A stretch of DNA of 64,000 nucleotides from Castor canadensis (GCF_047511655.1 NC_133397.1:127680308-127744307), one strand, 5' to 3'; shown: positions 1 through 11,046, counted from the stretch's first letter. The notes: generated by a model from the sequence alone, not told the origin. Program-made: numbers and translations.

Positions 1-121
1 GTTCCAAGCCAGCCTGGGCAAATAGTTTGTGAGACCCTATCTTGAAAAAACCACTCCTATCTTGGAGTGGCTCAAGGTGGAGACCCTGAATTCAAGCCCC
101 AGTACCACAAGAAAAAAAAAC
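1..121 (+). mobile_element. B1-ID SINE, 5' end cut by window border
   Basis: It opens inside a B1 right half (GCCAGCCTGGGCAAATAGTT...GAGACCCTATCT), followed by an ID-like end (GAGTGGCTCAAGG...TTCAAGCCCCAGTACCAC) and a poly(A). Confidence 0.75.
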
Positions 122-644
122 TGTGCTCATTGCTTCTAAGTTACATTCTATTGGCAAGAACTCCCCCACAAAGTCACATTTAGCTGCAAAGCAGGATAAG
201 AAATGTCATCTCCACGTGAGTGAATGTGTGACCATCAAGAGGAGAATGGATTTTATGACAAATGGTCAGACACAAAAACTAAGAAGGAAAGACTCCCAAG
301 ATTAAGAAGTCTCAGGAATACAAAGGCCAGAGAACGAGATGAGGATTTTGTTTTAGAAGGACAGAGAATGAAGTCTGAAAAATACATTTGACTAAATCTA
401 GCCATTTAGGCACCCAAATTACTGTTTTATTATTTTCAGTACTTTTGGGAATATAACTTGCAAATAAAAGATCTTTTCATTTTAAGGAAAGTGAATAGAA
501 AAGACTCAAGAAGAACAAGATAGACCAGTAAGATGTATGAGGAGAATCAGAGCTTACTGGAGAATAATTATGGCAGAAGCTAGATTTCAGTGAACTGAGA
601 AGTACAGATGAACAGGAATCATGAAATAGCAACCAGGGACTATT
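122..644. other. Intergenic, nothing recognised
   Basis: A-rich unique sequence with no gene, exon or repeat I can name. Confidence 0.5.
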
Positions 645-858
645 TGTTTTTTTGGAGGGATTGGGGTTTGAACTCAGGGCTTTGCACTGGCAAAGCAAGT
701 GCTCTACTGCTTGAGCCACACCTTCAGTAAACTTTGCTCTGGTTATTTTGGAGATGGGGTTCTCAGGAACTATTTGCCCAGGCTGGCCTCAAACTGCCAT
801 CCTCCTGATCTCAGTCTCCCAAGTAGCTAGAGTTGTAGTTGTGAACCACGAGCTCCCA
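645..858 (-). mobile_element. B1-ID SINE, linker type II
   Basis: Read on the minus strand it is a B1 left part joined by the linker CCAAAATAACCAGAGCAAA to an ID part with the variant CTTTGCcagtgcaaagCCCTGAGTTC. The same linker is seen at 32646-32838. Confidence 0.75.
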
Positions 859-1431
859 AAGAAGACTAGTCTTTTTAAGAACATGGGCTTTCAACAAGTA
901 AGATGATATGTGGGGGTTGGGGTTATGGCACTTGCTTGGGTACTGAGATGAGTACCATCTCATGGGGCTGAGTTAGGGGAGCCAGGACTAGACACTAGGG
1001 TAGTCCAAAGTTCCATTCCAGCCACCCTGCATTTGAGTAACGTGCCCCTTCAACAGCTGGAAGAACACTGAAGTTTTCCCAGTTTCTCTTGGATGTGGTG
1101 TCTGAACGATATCTTGGGGCCTCCCGAGACCATGCCTCCACCTCCACTCCCACAGTAACTGCCACTTGTGCACAAGACTCATGGCTTATTCCCTGGAGAG
1201 TCAGGGGACTCGATTGGGTGTGGAAGGAAATAAGCAAGGACCAGAATCACTTTACTCACAGCTGCAGTGTGGGAAAAGCCCTACCCTGTCAGAGCATCAG
1301 TTAGAAGAGTGAAATGTATGAGTAAGTTGGAAAGGAGAAAAGATATGAATCAGAGGTAGTAAAACTCATCAGCTTCAAGCACCTTTGTCTGGCAGCCGAA
1401 ACTGGGTATGTGACCACCTGATCACCTTCTG
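859..1431. other. Intergenic, nothing recognised
   Basis: Two overlapping short open frames lie here, without codon bias or similarity I recognise. No repeat family was recognised. Confidence 0.4.
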
Positions 1432-1444
1432 TTCAACTCCCATC

Positions 1445-1558
1445 GGCAAGGTTTTTTTTTTTTTGTTTGGTTGGTTGGTTGGCAGTACTGGGGTTTGAAC
1501 TCAGAGATTCACACTTGCTAGGCAGGTGCTCTACCACTTGAGCCACTCTGCCAGCCCC
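1445..1558 (-). mobile_element. ID-type SINE with 13-bp target-site duplication
   Basis: A minus-strand ID unit (GGGGTTTGAACTCAG...CTTGAGCCACTC) lies next to a poly(T) and a (GGTT)n stretch. TTCAACTCCCATC flanks it at 1432-1444 and 1559-1571. This marks one L1-mediated insertion. Confidence 0.8.
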
Positions 1559-2103
1559 TTCAACTCCCATCAGAAGAGATGGAGAGTCAACAAATTCTAA
1601 CTGAAGTTGGAACTATTGCTTCAAAGTGACAGAGGAACTAGGACTCTCTTGTTCTTAGATGAAAAGCTCAAAATTTCTTTCAGAAAGGAAACACCATTTC
1701 ATAGAGCGGAAGTCGAATGCTTCTCTGCCATGTGTGTGAATGATCAAGGTGACAGGTTGCATCAGTACAACTGAATTACCACTGAGAGTTCACCATGGTC
1801 CTCTGGAACCCCAGTGACTGAAAACTCACTCAGATGAAGTCTGAATGCTCCTCCAGTTGACATCAGAGGCACTGTGACATGGAAGGCTAAATCAAGGAAT
1901 GAAACCTCCTTCAGTGAGAACTGGTTGAATATTTCTGAAGAAGGAATAAGACCACCAGATTGAGAGGCTGGGGGTGGGGCACGGAATTCGAGGCTAGCCA
2001 GGAGGTATGAGGGGAGTAAAGGGAACGTCTCCCTTGGGAGGCTTACATCTACAAAGTCTCTCTCTTGGGTGGTTTGTCAGCACCTTCAGAAAGATCGCTA
2101 AAG

Positions 2104-2244
2104 GGCCAGATGCAGGGTTCACACCTATAATCCCAGCACTTAGGAGGCTGAGGCTGGAGGATGGAGGGTTCCAGGCCAGCCTGGGCTACAAATGAGACCC
2201 TCCCTGTCTCGAAGATGAACGAATGAATGAATAAATACATAAAT
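2104..2244 (+). mobile_element. B1 SINE (monomer)
   Basis: B1 with CACACCTATAATCCCAGCAC, GAGGCTGAGG and GCCAGCCTGGGCTAC, ending in a (GAAT)n/(AAAT)n tail. There is no ID part. Confidence 0.75.
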
Positions 2245-2751
2245 GGACAAAGACCACCGAAGAACCATGGCTCAGGATGAATACTTCTCAACATCTGAAA
2301 TATAGCTTTGCTCTGTGTTCAGCAGAAAGCTTCAGCTCTGTGACACAGCCCAGTGGCTTTAAAAACAGGGCGAGAGTGGAAGGCACTGGCAGAAGGAGAA
2401 AAGGTGAGGTTAAGCATGGCAGTGCCGTTCTAATGTGGTCTCGGTGTAGTTTAAAGGATTGTGTTGAGCCAGACTGGGAGGGAGGGAGGGTTTTATTGAT
2501 TTTGCTTTCAGTTTTTAACAGGAAAGACTCGGGCTTGTTTTATAGGCCCCGGTAAAGACGCAGGGAGAGTCAGCGCCTCAGGGCTGAGGAGGGGTGACCT
2601 GACAGAGGCAAGAGAAACTTAGAGACTTAGAAGTTTAAGGTAAGACACAGGTGGTCCACAGGTCCATCAGCAAGAATTAATCAAGGTCTACACAGCTGTG
2701 GCTTTCCCAGATTCATCTCTGTTATCTTTTGATTTATCCAGGGCAAACACA
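2245..2751. other. Intergenic, nothing recognised
   Basis: Unique-looking sequence between a B1 and an ID fragment. A (GGGA)n-like run lies near 2480. No gene was recognised. Confidence 0.4.
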
Positions 2752-2812
2752 GTCTGGGCACATTTGCTTTGCAAATGTGGAGCCCTGAGTTCAAACCCCA
2801 GTTCCATCAAAA
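2752..2812 (+). mobile_element. ID fragment
   Basis: The 3' half of an ID unit: TTTGCAAATGTGGAGCCC followed by GAGTTCAAACCCCAG. The 5' half is missing or decayed. Confidence 0.55.
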
Positions 2813-5800
2813 CCCGGAATCAAGATTTTTACAGAGATATGATGTAGATATATAGTATCCTTTTTAAGTGCACTTGGAGAAAAAGCTAGAAAAGGAAAAG
2901 CAATTCTTTACTGGAATGTTAAAAATCCACTTTTTACAAACTGCTTTTCTCCAATCTAATTTTCTGAATGGAAAGTAAGTCTGCTTTTCTAGCTTGCTTT
3001 GTTTAATGCATAGCATGGTACCTAGCACAAACACGTAACAGATACTTTTAACAACCCTGTAGGTGGTAAGCATGCAAACCACAGAATCAGATTGACTAGT
3101 GTGGAATCCCGATTGTACTAATGTCTGGATTTGTGACTCAGAGCAGATGATTTCAGGGCAGAGCCCACTTGAAAATAGTGTGGCAAAAAAGGAATCTTAA
3201 CTTCAGAAAATAGTTAAGTCAGCTGAGATGTACAGTTCTAAAAAGAGTAGTAAAATTAACAGGCTTGTTTTGTAACACAGTGAGAAGGGAGTCACATTGA
3301 ACAGGGCATGTGTCATTGATGAATGATGAACGGAACAGTAAGTACATCGCGCAGATGCCGAGAAGAAGCCAGGTTAAACTTAGGGAACATAGCGAGGAGA
3401 TCTGTCCGTTTTTCAAAGTGAGGATCACGGTAGTGTCTCTCTCAAGGCACGGTTGTGAGAATTAGGTAATCTGTGCTCTAAATGCTTGCTACACAACACC
3501 ATGAATGCTACCCATTAAAGGTACTAGAATGAACTAGTCGTTGTAAGTACTAAATAGTTGCCTTAGCCTCAAGGGTTAGCATTTAAGGGGCTTTATCCAG
3601 GAAAGGGTTGTGACTCAAACAGATATTTAGTGTACCTGAAAGTCTTGCCTATGGATGGGATTACTTGGATTGTACTGGGACAATTTCTGTCATGCAGAAG
3701 AGTTTCAAGGGTAAGGTATACAACCATCAGTACAGTGGTCACATGGCCCCAGTTCTCTCTAACCCAGACCTTACCCTACCTTGTCATGCACAAGCATAAT
3801 GCTGACCAAGGCCGTCCCCCAGGCCTTACAGGAAAGCTTCAGTCTCCTTTGCCCATACTTTTCTATCTTTATCAGGTCTGATGGTTGAACTTGGTGGGAA
3901 TTCGCCTATGGGCCAGAATCTCTAGCAGCTCACACACTTACTGGTAGCCCATGGGTCGGGTGGCTTTTCTCTAGGAGGCCAGGTCACACAGTCAACCTTA
4001 TTGTTAAGTCACAGCTTGGGTGTGACCTGTTATTACCTTATCACTGTACCCCAGTACCTTGCCTAGGGTACAGCATTTCATAGGTACGAGTGGATTTGAA
4101 CTAGAATAGAGCCTGCCCATATCCCTGCTCATTTCAATCCTCAGAAGACTCAGGGCTCTCCATTACCATCCTGATCTTGTCTCTATCTTAGTGTAAAACC
4201 CCATTCCTCAGCACCCTTCAAGCCCTTTCTCTGCAGCCTGTGTACTAAACCCTAACTTGCAAAGTTCTCCTACAGCTTAACCTCTTTGTACGTCTTGTGC
4301 ACCTACCTGCTTAGATTGAAGTCTTGCTCTCCTACACTTCCCAGTGTGGCTCTCAAATACAAACCATTTTTTTTCTCATGATCCCACAGGATGTGGGAAA
4401 CACAATCTTCTTTCTCCCGATTGCTACTTCCAAACTATCTCTCCTTTCAAAAACTCTACTTCCTTTTAAGTTCTTGTCACCCTGTCTGAGTCAGTGTTCC
4501 CAATAGGATACAGATAGTATAAAAGGTGCTTAATTGGCTTTTGCTGAGAAGCACTGACTCCTTACTTGGGCCCAGGAATTAACTAAACACAGGAGAAAAG
4601 CTTGGCTTTTCTGCCTCCATTTTGTATCCGTTGTCCTTTGCTCTGAGCCATTCTCTCCTGCAGCCACCTTGGAATCAAGGAAGGACAGGAATGATGGATA
4701 ACATCTTTATGACAAGGGACTGAAACTTCCCCTAAGGAACAGTGGAGCCTTGCAGGACACCTCCCTCCTCCAAATGAGGACAGTTCCCCATAACGATGAG
4801 GGTACACCCTGGAGCAGGAGCAATCATCCATCTCATGGGAACCAGATGGCTCCCGTCAAGTGATGACAGCGATAACTTCTCTGGAACCCTTGGACTGAGA
4901 TAACAGTCCTGCAGAACACACCTGTGACTGGAATTGTTTAACTACGCATACTTTGTCCCCTGCCCCTGGTTCTTTTGTTTACTTAAACCTGTAGCTCATG
5001 TCTATACCCTGAAGATGGCTGAAGATGACCTGAGTGCTCACTCTGCCTCTACCCACAGTATGTCCCGAGCTATGTAAGAAACCTTCTTTCTCTTCCTTCA
5101 CCATGCCTCTCTATTTGATGTATAGGAGCAAGGGGACAGACACAGACCTGGCACGTAGAATTCCAGAAGTTTGGGCCTTAGGTCTAAAACTCCAGTTTCA
5201 GAACCAGATGGTAAAGAAACATGTTCATTTGGCCCATAGGTTTCAGCCAATATGGACCTGAGAGGAGGGAAAAGCATGGAGAATGGATCTAGTGGGCCAA
5301 ATGGATGCTATTTCAGCTCATACCCAGTTCTTGGTTGCTGTCACGGTCCAACTCTTTGTCACTGACAACCTGAGTTCCTAGCTGTCATCTTCCTCCGCCC
5401 CTCAGTGACTCCAGCATCCACGTGGGTGGCCCTACTGATCTTTTCCATTCATGCCACACCCTAAATACTCCACCAGTAAGAACACAATGTTGACTTCTCA
5501 TATTCCACTCTGATCACTTATCTGAATACTTCAATGCAATTCTTCACCTTCTTGCTGTCTCTAATCCACTGGCCTTATCACCCTTTGCTATTCCTCACTC
5601 CCCCACCTCTACTCTTTTGACTTCCCTTTCCACTGTGTCCACAGGAAATTCCACAGACCTCACTCCCCTGAAAAGAACTCTTCCCCCTCTCTCTTTCTGT
5701 TGTATTCACCTGTCAAAATGCTAACTCTGGTTAAAACCGATTTGATTATCTGCCTTCTCTAGTGGGGATGGGGAGAATGTGTAAAATTCATGCTGATTGG

Positions 5801-6216
5801 TTTCTCACTACATTTGTTAATCTAGGCTTCAAATGAACATTTTTAACCTGCCCAGAAATGCTACACTAGTCCTGGTGAGTGTGCCAATTATTCAAGATTT
5901 TTATTCTACATTTTCTCTCTTCAAGAGAGGGCATTCTGTGCTCCCAGTCTCCCTCCAAACTCTTATCAGCTCACAACCAACTCTTCCACTGTACCTGCAA
6001 CCATGCCTCTGACCTCTGCTCAGTCACCATGGAGTATGGGTCACTCCTAAAAACCCAACCTCTCTACTAGTGCTCTAGAGTCCCACCCCCTCCATCTTTT
6101 GAAGAAATTTGTTCCTGTTCTCATTCCTTCTCCCTCCTGTGTCAATATTCCTCTGTCAGGTCTCTTTAATATCAGCAAATATATCAAAAAACTCTCATCT
6201 TAAAAAATAAGTTTCC
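2813..6216. other. Intergenic, mostly unrecognised, with possible L2 relics
   Basis: No gene was found. The pyrimidine-rich stretches near 4135-4470 and 5370-5700 (CTTC/CTCC-rich, many CCTCACTCC-like words) resemble decayed L2 ORF2 3' sequence, but too weakly to assign. A 22-bp word at 5778-5799 recurs at 6660-6681. Confidence 0.35.
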
Positions 6217-6315
6217 TGGGGCTGGGAGTATAGTCAGTGGTAGAGCCCTTGCTTAGCATTCACAAAGCCCTGGATTCTATCCTCAGCACTGCAAAAAAGT
6301 GGGGATAAAAAAAAA
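6217..6315 (+). mobile_element. ID SINE (monomer)
   Basis: A tRNA-like head (TGGGGCTGGGAGTATAGTCA, then GTGGTAGAGCCCTTGCTTAG) and a TTCTATCCTCAGCACTGC body, ending in poly(A). It is the classical single ID type rather than the fused type. Confidence 0.75.
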
Positions 6316-6383
6316 TCTTTGTCAGTTACAAAGTCGTCTTCATCCTTCACTCAATCTATCCATTTCCCATTAAAGAAAAACTT

Positions 6384-6450
6384 GAGGCTGGGACTGTGGC
6401 TGAAGTGGTAGGGCACTTGCTTAATATGTGTGAGGCTGTTTCAAACAGAA
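6384..6450 (+). mobile_element. ID head that runs into a tandem repeat
   Basis: GGCTGGGACTGTGGCTGAAGTGG...GGGCACTTGCTTA is an ID 5' half. Where the ID 3' half (TTCAAACCCCAGTACC) should follow, the sequence changes into the tandem array at 6451-6553. Confidence 0.65.
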
Positions 6451-6553
6451 GTACACCCCAAAAAGTACACCCCCAAAAAGTACACCCCAAAAAAGTATAC
6501 CCAAAAAAGTATACCCCCCAAAAAGTACACCCCCCAAAAGTACACCCAAAAAA
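6451..6553 (+). repeat. Minisatellite, about 7 copies of a 14-17 bp unit GTACACCCCAAAAA
   Basis: Seven units start with GTACACCC or GTATACCC and end with 4-6 A. They differ mainly in the lengths of the C and A runs. It lies at the 3' end of an ID element. The unit looks like the ID end (CAGTACCACCAAAA) and probably arose from it. Open frames across it on both strands are a by-product of the repeat. Confidence 0.85.
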
Positions 6554-6966
6554 GAAGCCACTGAAGAACAACTTGAACAACTTGCCTAGAGAGACTTCTG
6601 CTTTGCTTCATCCCCATTCCCTTTTCTGCTCCATCACCGCCATGCAATGGAAACTCTGTTGTGTAAAATTCATGCTGATTGATCCCCGGTGCCCAATCTA
6701 TTCTATATGTCACCTGATCCCACCTGTCAACAGCCTGTGACATACTGACTGCATTCTCATCGTTAAATCATTTTCCCTGATTTGTGTGGGTCCCACTCTT
6801 TCCTGACTTTCATCTCCCTGACTTTTCTTTCTCCATCTTCTTTGCTGGCTTAGTCTGCAATCCTAGATAGACCTCTAAATGTTCATGACCCCAGACTCTT
6901 CTTATCCTGTGCTGTCCAAATTGGTAGCCCCTGGCCACATGTGTCTACTTAAATTTCAAATAACGT
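6554..6966. other. Intergenic, nothing recognised
   Basis: No gene. It holds the second copy (6660-6681) of the 22-bp word found at 5778-5799. Confidence 0.4.
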
Positions 6967-7071
6967 AGCCAGGTGTGACAGTACACATCTATAATTCCAC
7001 ACATGAGTTCGAAGCTAGCCTCAGCTACATAGCAAGACCCTGTCTCAGAAAAGTAATAAAATAAAATGAAA
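6967..7071 (+). mobile_element. B1 SINE, shortened
   Basis: AGCCAGGTGTGACAGTACAC, CTATAATTCC, GAGTTCGAAGCTAGCCT and AGCAAGACCCTGTCTCAG are present. The middle part of the B1 is deleted. It ends with (AATA)n-rich sequence. Confidence 0.7.
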
Positions 7072-7181
7072 CAATGTAGGTGAAATAAAATTAAAATTCA
7101 GTTCCTCAATTCCACTAGGCATATTTCAAGCATTCATTAGGAAGATGTGGATAGTGTACAACACTGACACAAAACATTTTT

Positions 7182-7556
7182 GCAGGTGTTGGTGCACACA
7201 CCAGTAATCCCAGCTATTTGGGAGGTTGAGATCAGAGGATTGTATTTCAAGGCCAGATAGGGCAGGGAGTTTTTGAGTCCCCCATCTCAACCAGTAGCTA
7301 GGCATTGTGGCTTGCACCTGTCATCCCAAGACATTTGGGAGGCTGAGGCTGGGAGGATGATGGTTTGAGGCCGACCTAAGCAAAAGAGTTTGCAAGACCC
7401 CCATCTCAATGGAAAAAAGCTAGGTTTGGTAGCAAGTGTCTGTCATCCTAGTGACAGCCGGAAGTAAAACAGGAGGATTGCTGTCCAGACCGGCTGGGAC
7501 AAAAAACAAGACCCTATCTCCAAAATGAGCAGAACACAAAGGGCTGAGGTGTGGCA
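7182..7556 (+). mobile_element. Composite SINE, B1-B1-B1 with ID remnant
   Basis: Three B1 units follow each other head to tail at about 7182-7302, 7303-7415 and 7420-7530. They are joined by CCATCTCAACCAGTAG and CCATCTCAATGG. The end is ATCTCCAAAATGAGCAGAAC and a short ID start (GGGCTGAGGTGTGGC). Units two and three carry the GTCATCC variant seen in the second unit of the other composites. No clear flanking duplication was seen. Confidence 0.65.
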
Positions 7557-8095
7557 ACAGAACAGAAAGTTCTATTGAACAGGACTGACTACACGATCTT
7601 ACCCAGCTCTACAGCTTGCAATACCATCACTGTGCTAATGAGCTCTACGTTTATACCTCTAACCTGACCCACGCTTCAGATTTGTGTACGTAACTGCCTA
7701 TTTGGTAGAACCACTTGGATGCCTCATAGGCTATTCAAGCCCATTTTCATCCTCCTTCCTCTTCTCCCACCCACAAAAGCTTGTTTCTCCTCCAGTCCCT
7801 CCACTCATAGCAAATGACACCACCTACCCAGTTTTGAAACCAAAAAAATCTACTCACCATCTTGATCCCTCCTCCTTCCTCATCTTCTGTCTAGTCCATT
7901 GACAAGTCTTACTGATGCTACCCAGAAAGTGTGTCTCCCATCACATCTTCTGCCTCCACTGTCATCTCCCTGGTCCAAGGTTCTTGCCTGGACTACTGTC
8001 CTACTTAGATGACCTGCACCTAAAACAGTCTCAAGCATATAACAGATGCTCATTAAATATGCTGGATAAATTAGGTTGGATAAACTCTACAGAAG
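7557..8095 (+). mobile_element. L2 LINE relic (ORF2 3' part)
   Basis: The order of words fits the 3' part of L2 ORF2: TAACCTGACCCACGC, AACTGCCTATTTGGTAG, CACTTGGATGCCTCATAGGC, CTCCTCC-rich parts, TCTTGATCCCTCC and CCTGGACTACTGTCCTA. It is strongly decayed and has no open frame. Confidence 0.5.
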
Positions 8096-9259
8096 AGTGA
8101 AAAAAATCTGAACTTTTAAAAAATATGTATGAATAATAGAAATTTAACACAGAAAATTTAGGACATAGATTTAAGAACAATCACCTCCCAGACAAATGTT
8201 ATTCATGATTAATGTTTTTCAGGCTTTCTCCTAGTGCTGTGACACCTCCACAGATCTGTCTGTGTGGATAATGTGACTTATCTTCTCAGGAGGAAATATT
8301 AGTTGTTGCTTCTTCTGGCTCAACCTTCACTTTCCCAATTAACCCACTATGGCTTCCTGACCTCTTGATTCTGTCACAGCCTGGGATTCAGCTCACCCAA
8401 CAGACACTTTTGCTCAGAGTTCTCATCTTTGTTCCTGTCCCTGCCTGCTACCTAGCTCCTCCCTGCACTCCTCAACTCCCTTGATAGGAAAACTAAACAG
8501 TCTGACCCTCTCCTCAACTCAGAATAACTCAACGTAACTCCAAATAATATCCCTACCCTCTACATTAGTTGGCAGCCCCCAAATGTTTGATTGTCCGCTT
8601 CATTCCAGCTACAATTGTGGGCAAACTGAGTTTTCGTACAGATAGTAGTTAATTACAGTAGCCAGGGGATGTGGTAACAGAAAGTGCAAGGGTATAGCCT
8701 TCCTTAATATGGAGTTCAAGGCTTGGAACCAAATAATTACTGTACGCCTGACATCTGCTTTGTGTTAATTTATAAAGACATGCTATCATGACAACAGTCC
8801 AGACACTTTGCTTGTTTACCCAACTACCCTCCTTCCTCCAACTTCCTCCACCATGCCTGTGTTGTCCAGGGACACCCTCCATCCAATGGCCATATATTTC
8901 AGTGGAACTGTATGTCATTCTCCATTCCTACCACTGCCAACTTTGGGGTCTCTTTACTTTTACACATGGGCCAGTGACATAATTATGACCTAAAGGAATA
9001 GAAGGAAGTCTGCTGTGAGGGACTATGGAAACAATTTCCTTGCCCTCTTCTAGGGCAATGACAAGACAGCCTCTTTATTGGCTTTAGAGATGAGTATATT
9101 TGAATGGACTCTCAGGAATCACTAATGTCTTCTAAGTGTGAAGGGAGAGAGTCTTAGATTGAGCCAGTTGGGGGAATGGTAAAGATAGTAGATCAAAGAA
9201 AATGGCACTGTAACATTCTGGTTTTTATACCACACCACAGGCTCTACCTCTGGCTTCCG
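8096..9259. other. Intergenic, nothing recognised
   Basis: No gene or clear repeat was recognised. The open frames around 8650-8990 are short, overlap on both strands and look accidental. Confidence 0.4.
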
Positions 9260-9270
9260 ACTATGCATTT

Positions 9271-9489
9271 GGTGGGGGAGTGGTACTGGGATTTGAATTC
9301 AGGGCCTCATGCTTGCTAGGCAGGCACTCTACCACTTTAGCCACTCCACCAGCCCTTTTTTGTGATGGGTTTTTTCGAGATAGGAACTCTCAAACTATTT
9401 GCCTGGGCTGACTTTGAACCACGATCCTCCTGATCTCTGTCTCCTGAGTAGCTAGAATTATAGGTGTGAGCCTCGGGTACCCAGCTCCA
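9271..9489 (-). mobile_element. B1-ID SINE with 11-bp target-site duplication
   Basis: A full minus-strand B1-ID of linker type I (AACCCATCACAAAAAAGGGC on the minus strand). ACTATGCATTT flanks it at 9260-9270 and 9490-9500. Confidence 0.85.
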
Positions 9490-9500
9490 ACTATGCATTT

Positions 9501-10481
9501 CTAAGTCCAGGGGATTCTGATGTCATCAACATTTGAGAGACACTGACTTCTACGTACACTACTAATCAACAAAGAAACATTAGGCAAATTATTTAACTTT
9601 CATGTAATCTACTTCTTTATCTGGAAAGCAAGGAAGAAATATCCACTTATGACCTTACTGGGAGCATGTAGGGTTAAGGTTTGATGGAAGAGCACACAGG
9701 GAAAGTGCTGGAAGGTCTATGAACCAGAAAAGATCATACCCAGAATGTCTCCCACAGTCCACTGCTGACTTGGGAATCCATAAACTGGGTTTATAAGCTG
9801 ATCTCAGATCCTGCTCTGGAGATTCTCAGTAGTTCCTTGGTGAACCCTGAAAGTCTGCACTTTCTAAAACACCTTCTAGGCTCCAGGAAAATGTGACCAT
9901 CAGTCAAGCTTGAATTTGGCAATACATGTGTCATACCCTTATATTGCAGGAGTTAGGATTTCTGATTTCTAATTCTAGATCTGACAATATTCCACTTAGG
10001 CAAGCTGTCTTCTCACCTGTATGCTTGTACTGTGTAACCTACAAATCTATGGGGATCTGAAGAAAAATGACACTTAGGGTCAAGGGGCTTCTCTAACCTG
10101 AGTATTTTTATGTGCTGTGATGTGGATGAAACAGAGTAAAAACAAGTAAAGCTGGGAACGGAGGAGGTGTTGACAGATCATCATTTTGGCTGAGGAGCAA
10201 ACCAGAAATGTCTGGGGTAAAATTAACTTCATATTCATCAGAGGACTACACCTTCCTTCTTTTGCTACCCTAGCCATGGAGCTTTGACTCCTTGTAGCAA
10301 CATGGCACAATTCGAGGTAATCCCCCTCAATAACCACTCTGGCCATCCTGCTTGAGTTCTGTGAAACTGCCTAGAAAAGTTAAAAACATGAGTGTTGGGT
10401 AAAAGAAGGTTTGAAAAATTTTCCTAGGGTATCTTTCACTGACATTTTCAGTAATGTCTGTAGGAGAACAGAAACACTGCC
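9501..10481. other. Intergenic, nothing recognised
   Basis: Upstream flank of the ALG14 promoter. No gene, exon or repeat was recognised. Confidence 0.4.
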
Positions 10482-10743
10482 CTTCGAAGAAGAGAAGGAA
10501 AGGAAAGAGGGAAGAAGGAAGGAAAAGAGGAAAAAGGAAAGGAAAGATGGAGGGAGGCAGGAGGAAAAGGAAGTGAGGAAGGAGAGGAGGGATGGAGGGA
10601 AGAAAAGGGACAGAAGAAGGGAGGGCGGTAAAGAGGGGGAAGGCAGGAGAGGGAAGGAAAGAAGGGAATTAAAGAGGAAGAGGAGGAGAAGGAAAGAGAG
10701 AGGGAGGAAGGAAAAGAAGGAGTGAGGCAGGAGAGAGGACGGA
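10482..10743. repeat. Purine-only (GA-rich) tract of about 260 bp
   Basis: From about 10489 the + strand is almost only A and G (GGAAGG, GAAAGA and GAGGAAG words), with very few interruptions. It ends some 100 bp before the CpG island. Such tracts can form triplex DNA and evolve quickly. The Lys/Glu/Arg-rich and Ser/Leu/Phe-rich open frames over it are artefacts of composition. Confidence 0.9.
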
Positions 10744-10994
10744 AGGGACAAAGTACCCTTAGCTTCAGGCCCAGCAGACAGAGTTGAACACCTCCTAACT
10801 TGGGAGCTTCGGGCTTTTTGGGCTCAAGGCTGGCCTGATATCGTCACCGGTTGAAATCACACTTCTTAGACGCTCAAATCTCGGAATTTCAGCTCCGGCC
10901 TGGCGCAGCAGCGGTGCAAAACCCAGTAAGAAAGCCACGGCCATCCGCGGAGCTCGGCTTCTGCCTCCCGCCCTCAACTCCGCCCAGCTCAGGC

Positions 10995-11005
10995 AGGGCC
11001 CGCCC
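10995..11005 (+). promoter_or_regulatory. GC box, first copy of AGGGCCCGCCC
   Basis: This contains the GCCCGCCC core recognised by Sp/KLF factors. The same 11-mer recurs at 11036-11046 on the other side of the CRE. The two copies may come from a small duplication in the promoter. Confidence 0.5.
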
Positions 11006-11011
11006 ACCCGA

Positions 11012-11019
11012 TGACGTCA
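11012..11019. promoter_or_regulatory. Palindromic CRE (TGACGTCA), CREB/ATF site
   Basis: A perfect 8-bp TGACGTCA palindrome lies 125 bp upstream of the ALG14 ATG. It sits between two copies of AGGGCCCGCCC, at 10995-11005 and 11036-11046. Full CREs in CpG-island promoters are the classic CREB/ATF binding sites. Binding here is inferred. Confidence 0.7.
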
Positions 11020-11035
11020 CTCCGCCAGCTCCGCT

Positions 11036-11046
11036 AGGGCCCGCCC
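11036..11046 (+). promoter_or_regulatory. GC box, second copy of AGGGCCCGCCC
   Basis: This is identical to 10995-11005 and lies about 100 bp upstream of the ALG14 start codon. It is a candidate Sp/KLF site, inferred from sequence alone. Confidence 0.5.

Noticed and set aside
6451-6553. Possible CRISPR-like array
   Set aside because: Units are 14-17 bp with no unique spacers, in mammalian DNA. It is a slippage-type tandem repeat.
6396-6743. Two frames with repeated KVHPKK / FWVYF-like peptides
   Set aside because: They are translations of the minisatellite on both strands.
10411-10725. Open frame rich in Lys, Glu and Arg, and the opposite Ser/Leu/Phe-rich frame
   Set aside because: Both lie on a purine-only tract. 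The composition explains the frames and no domain is present.
1-10800. Search for a head-to-head neighbour gene (TLCD4 is upstream in other mammals)
   Set aside because: No exon of that family was seen on either strand. The neighbour probably lies farther upstream.
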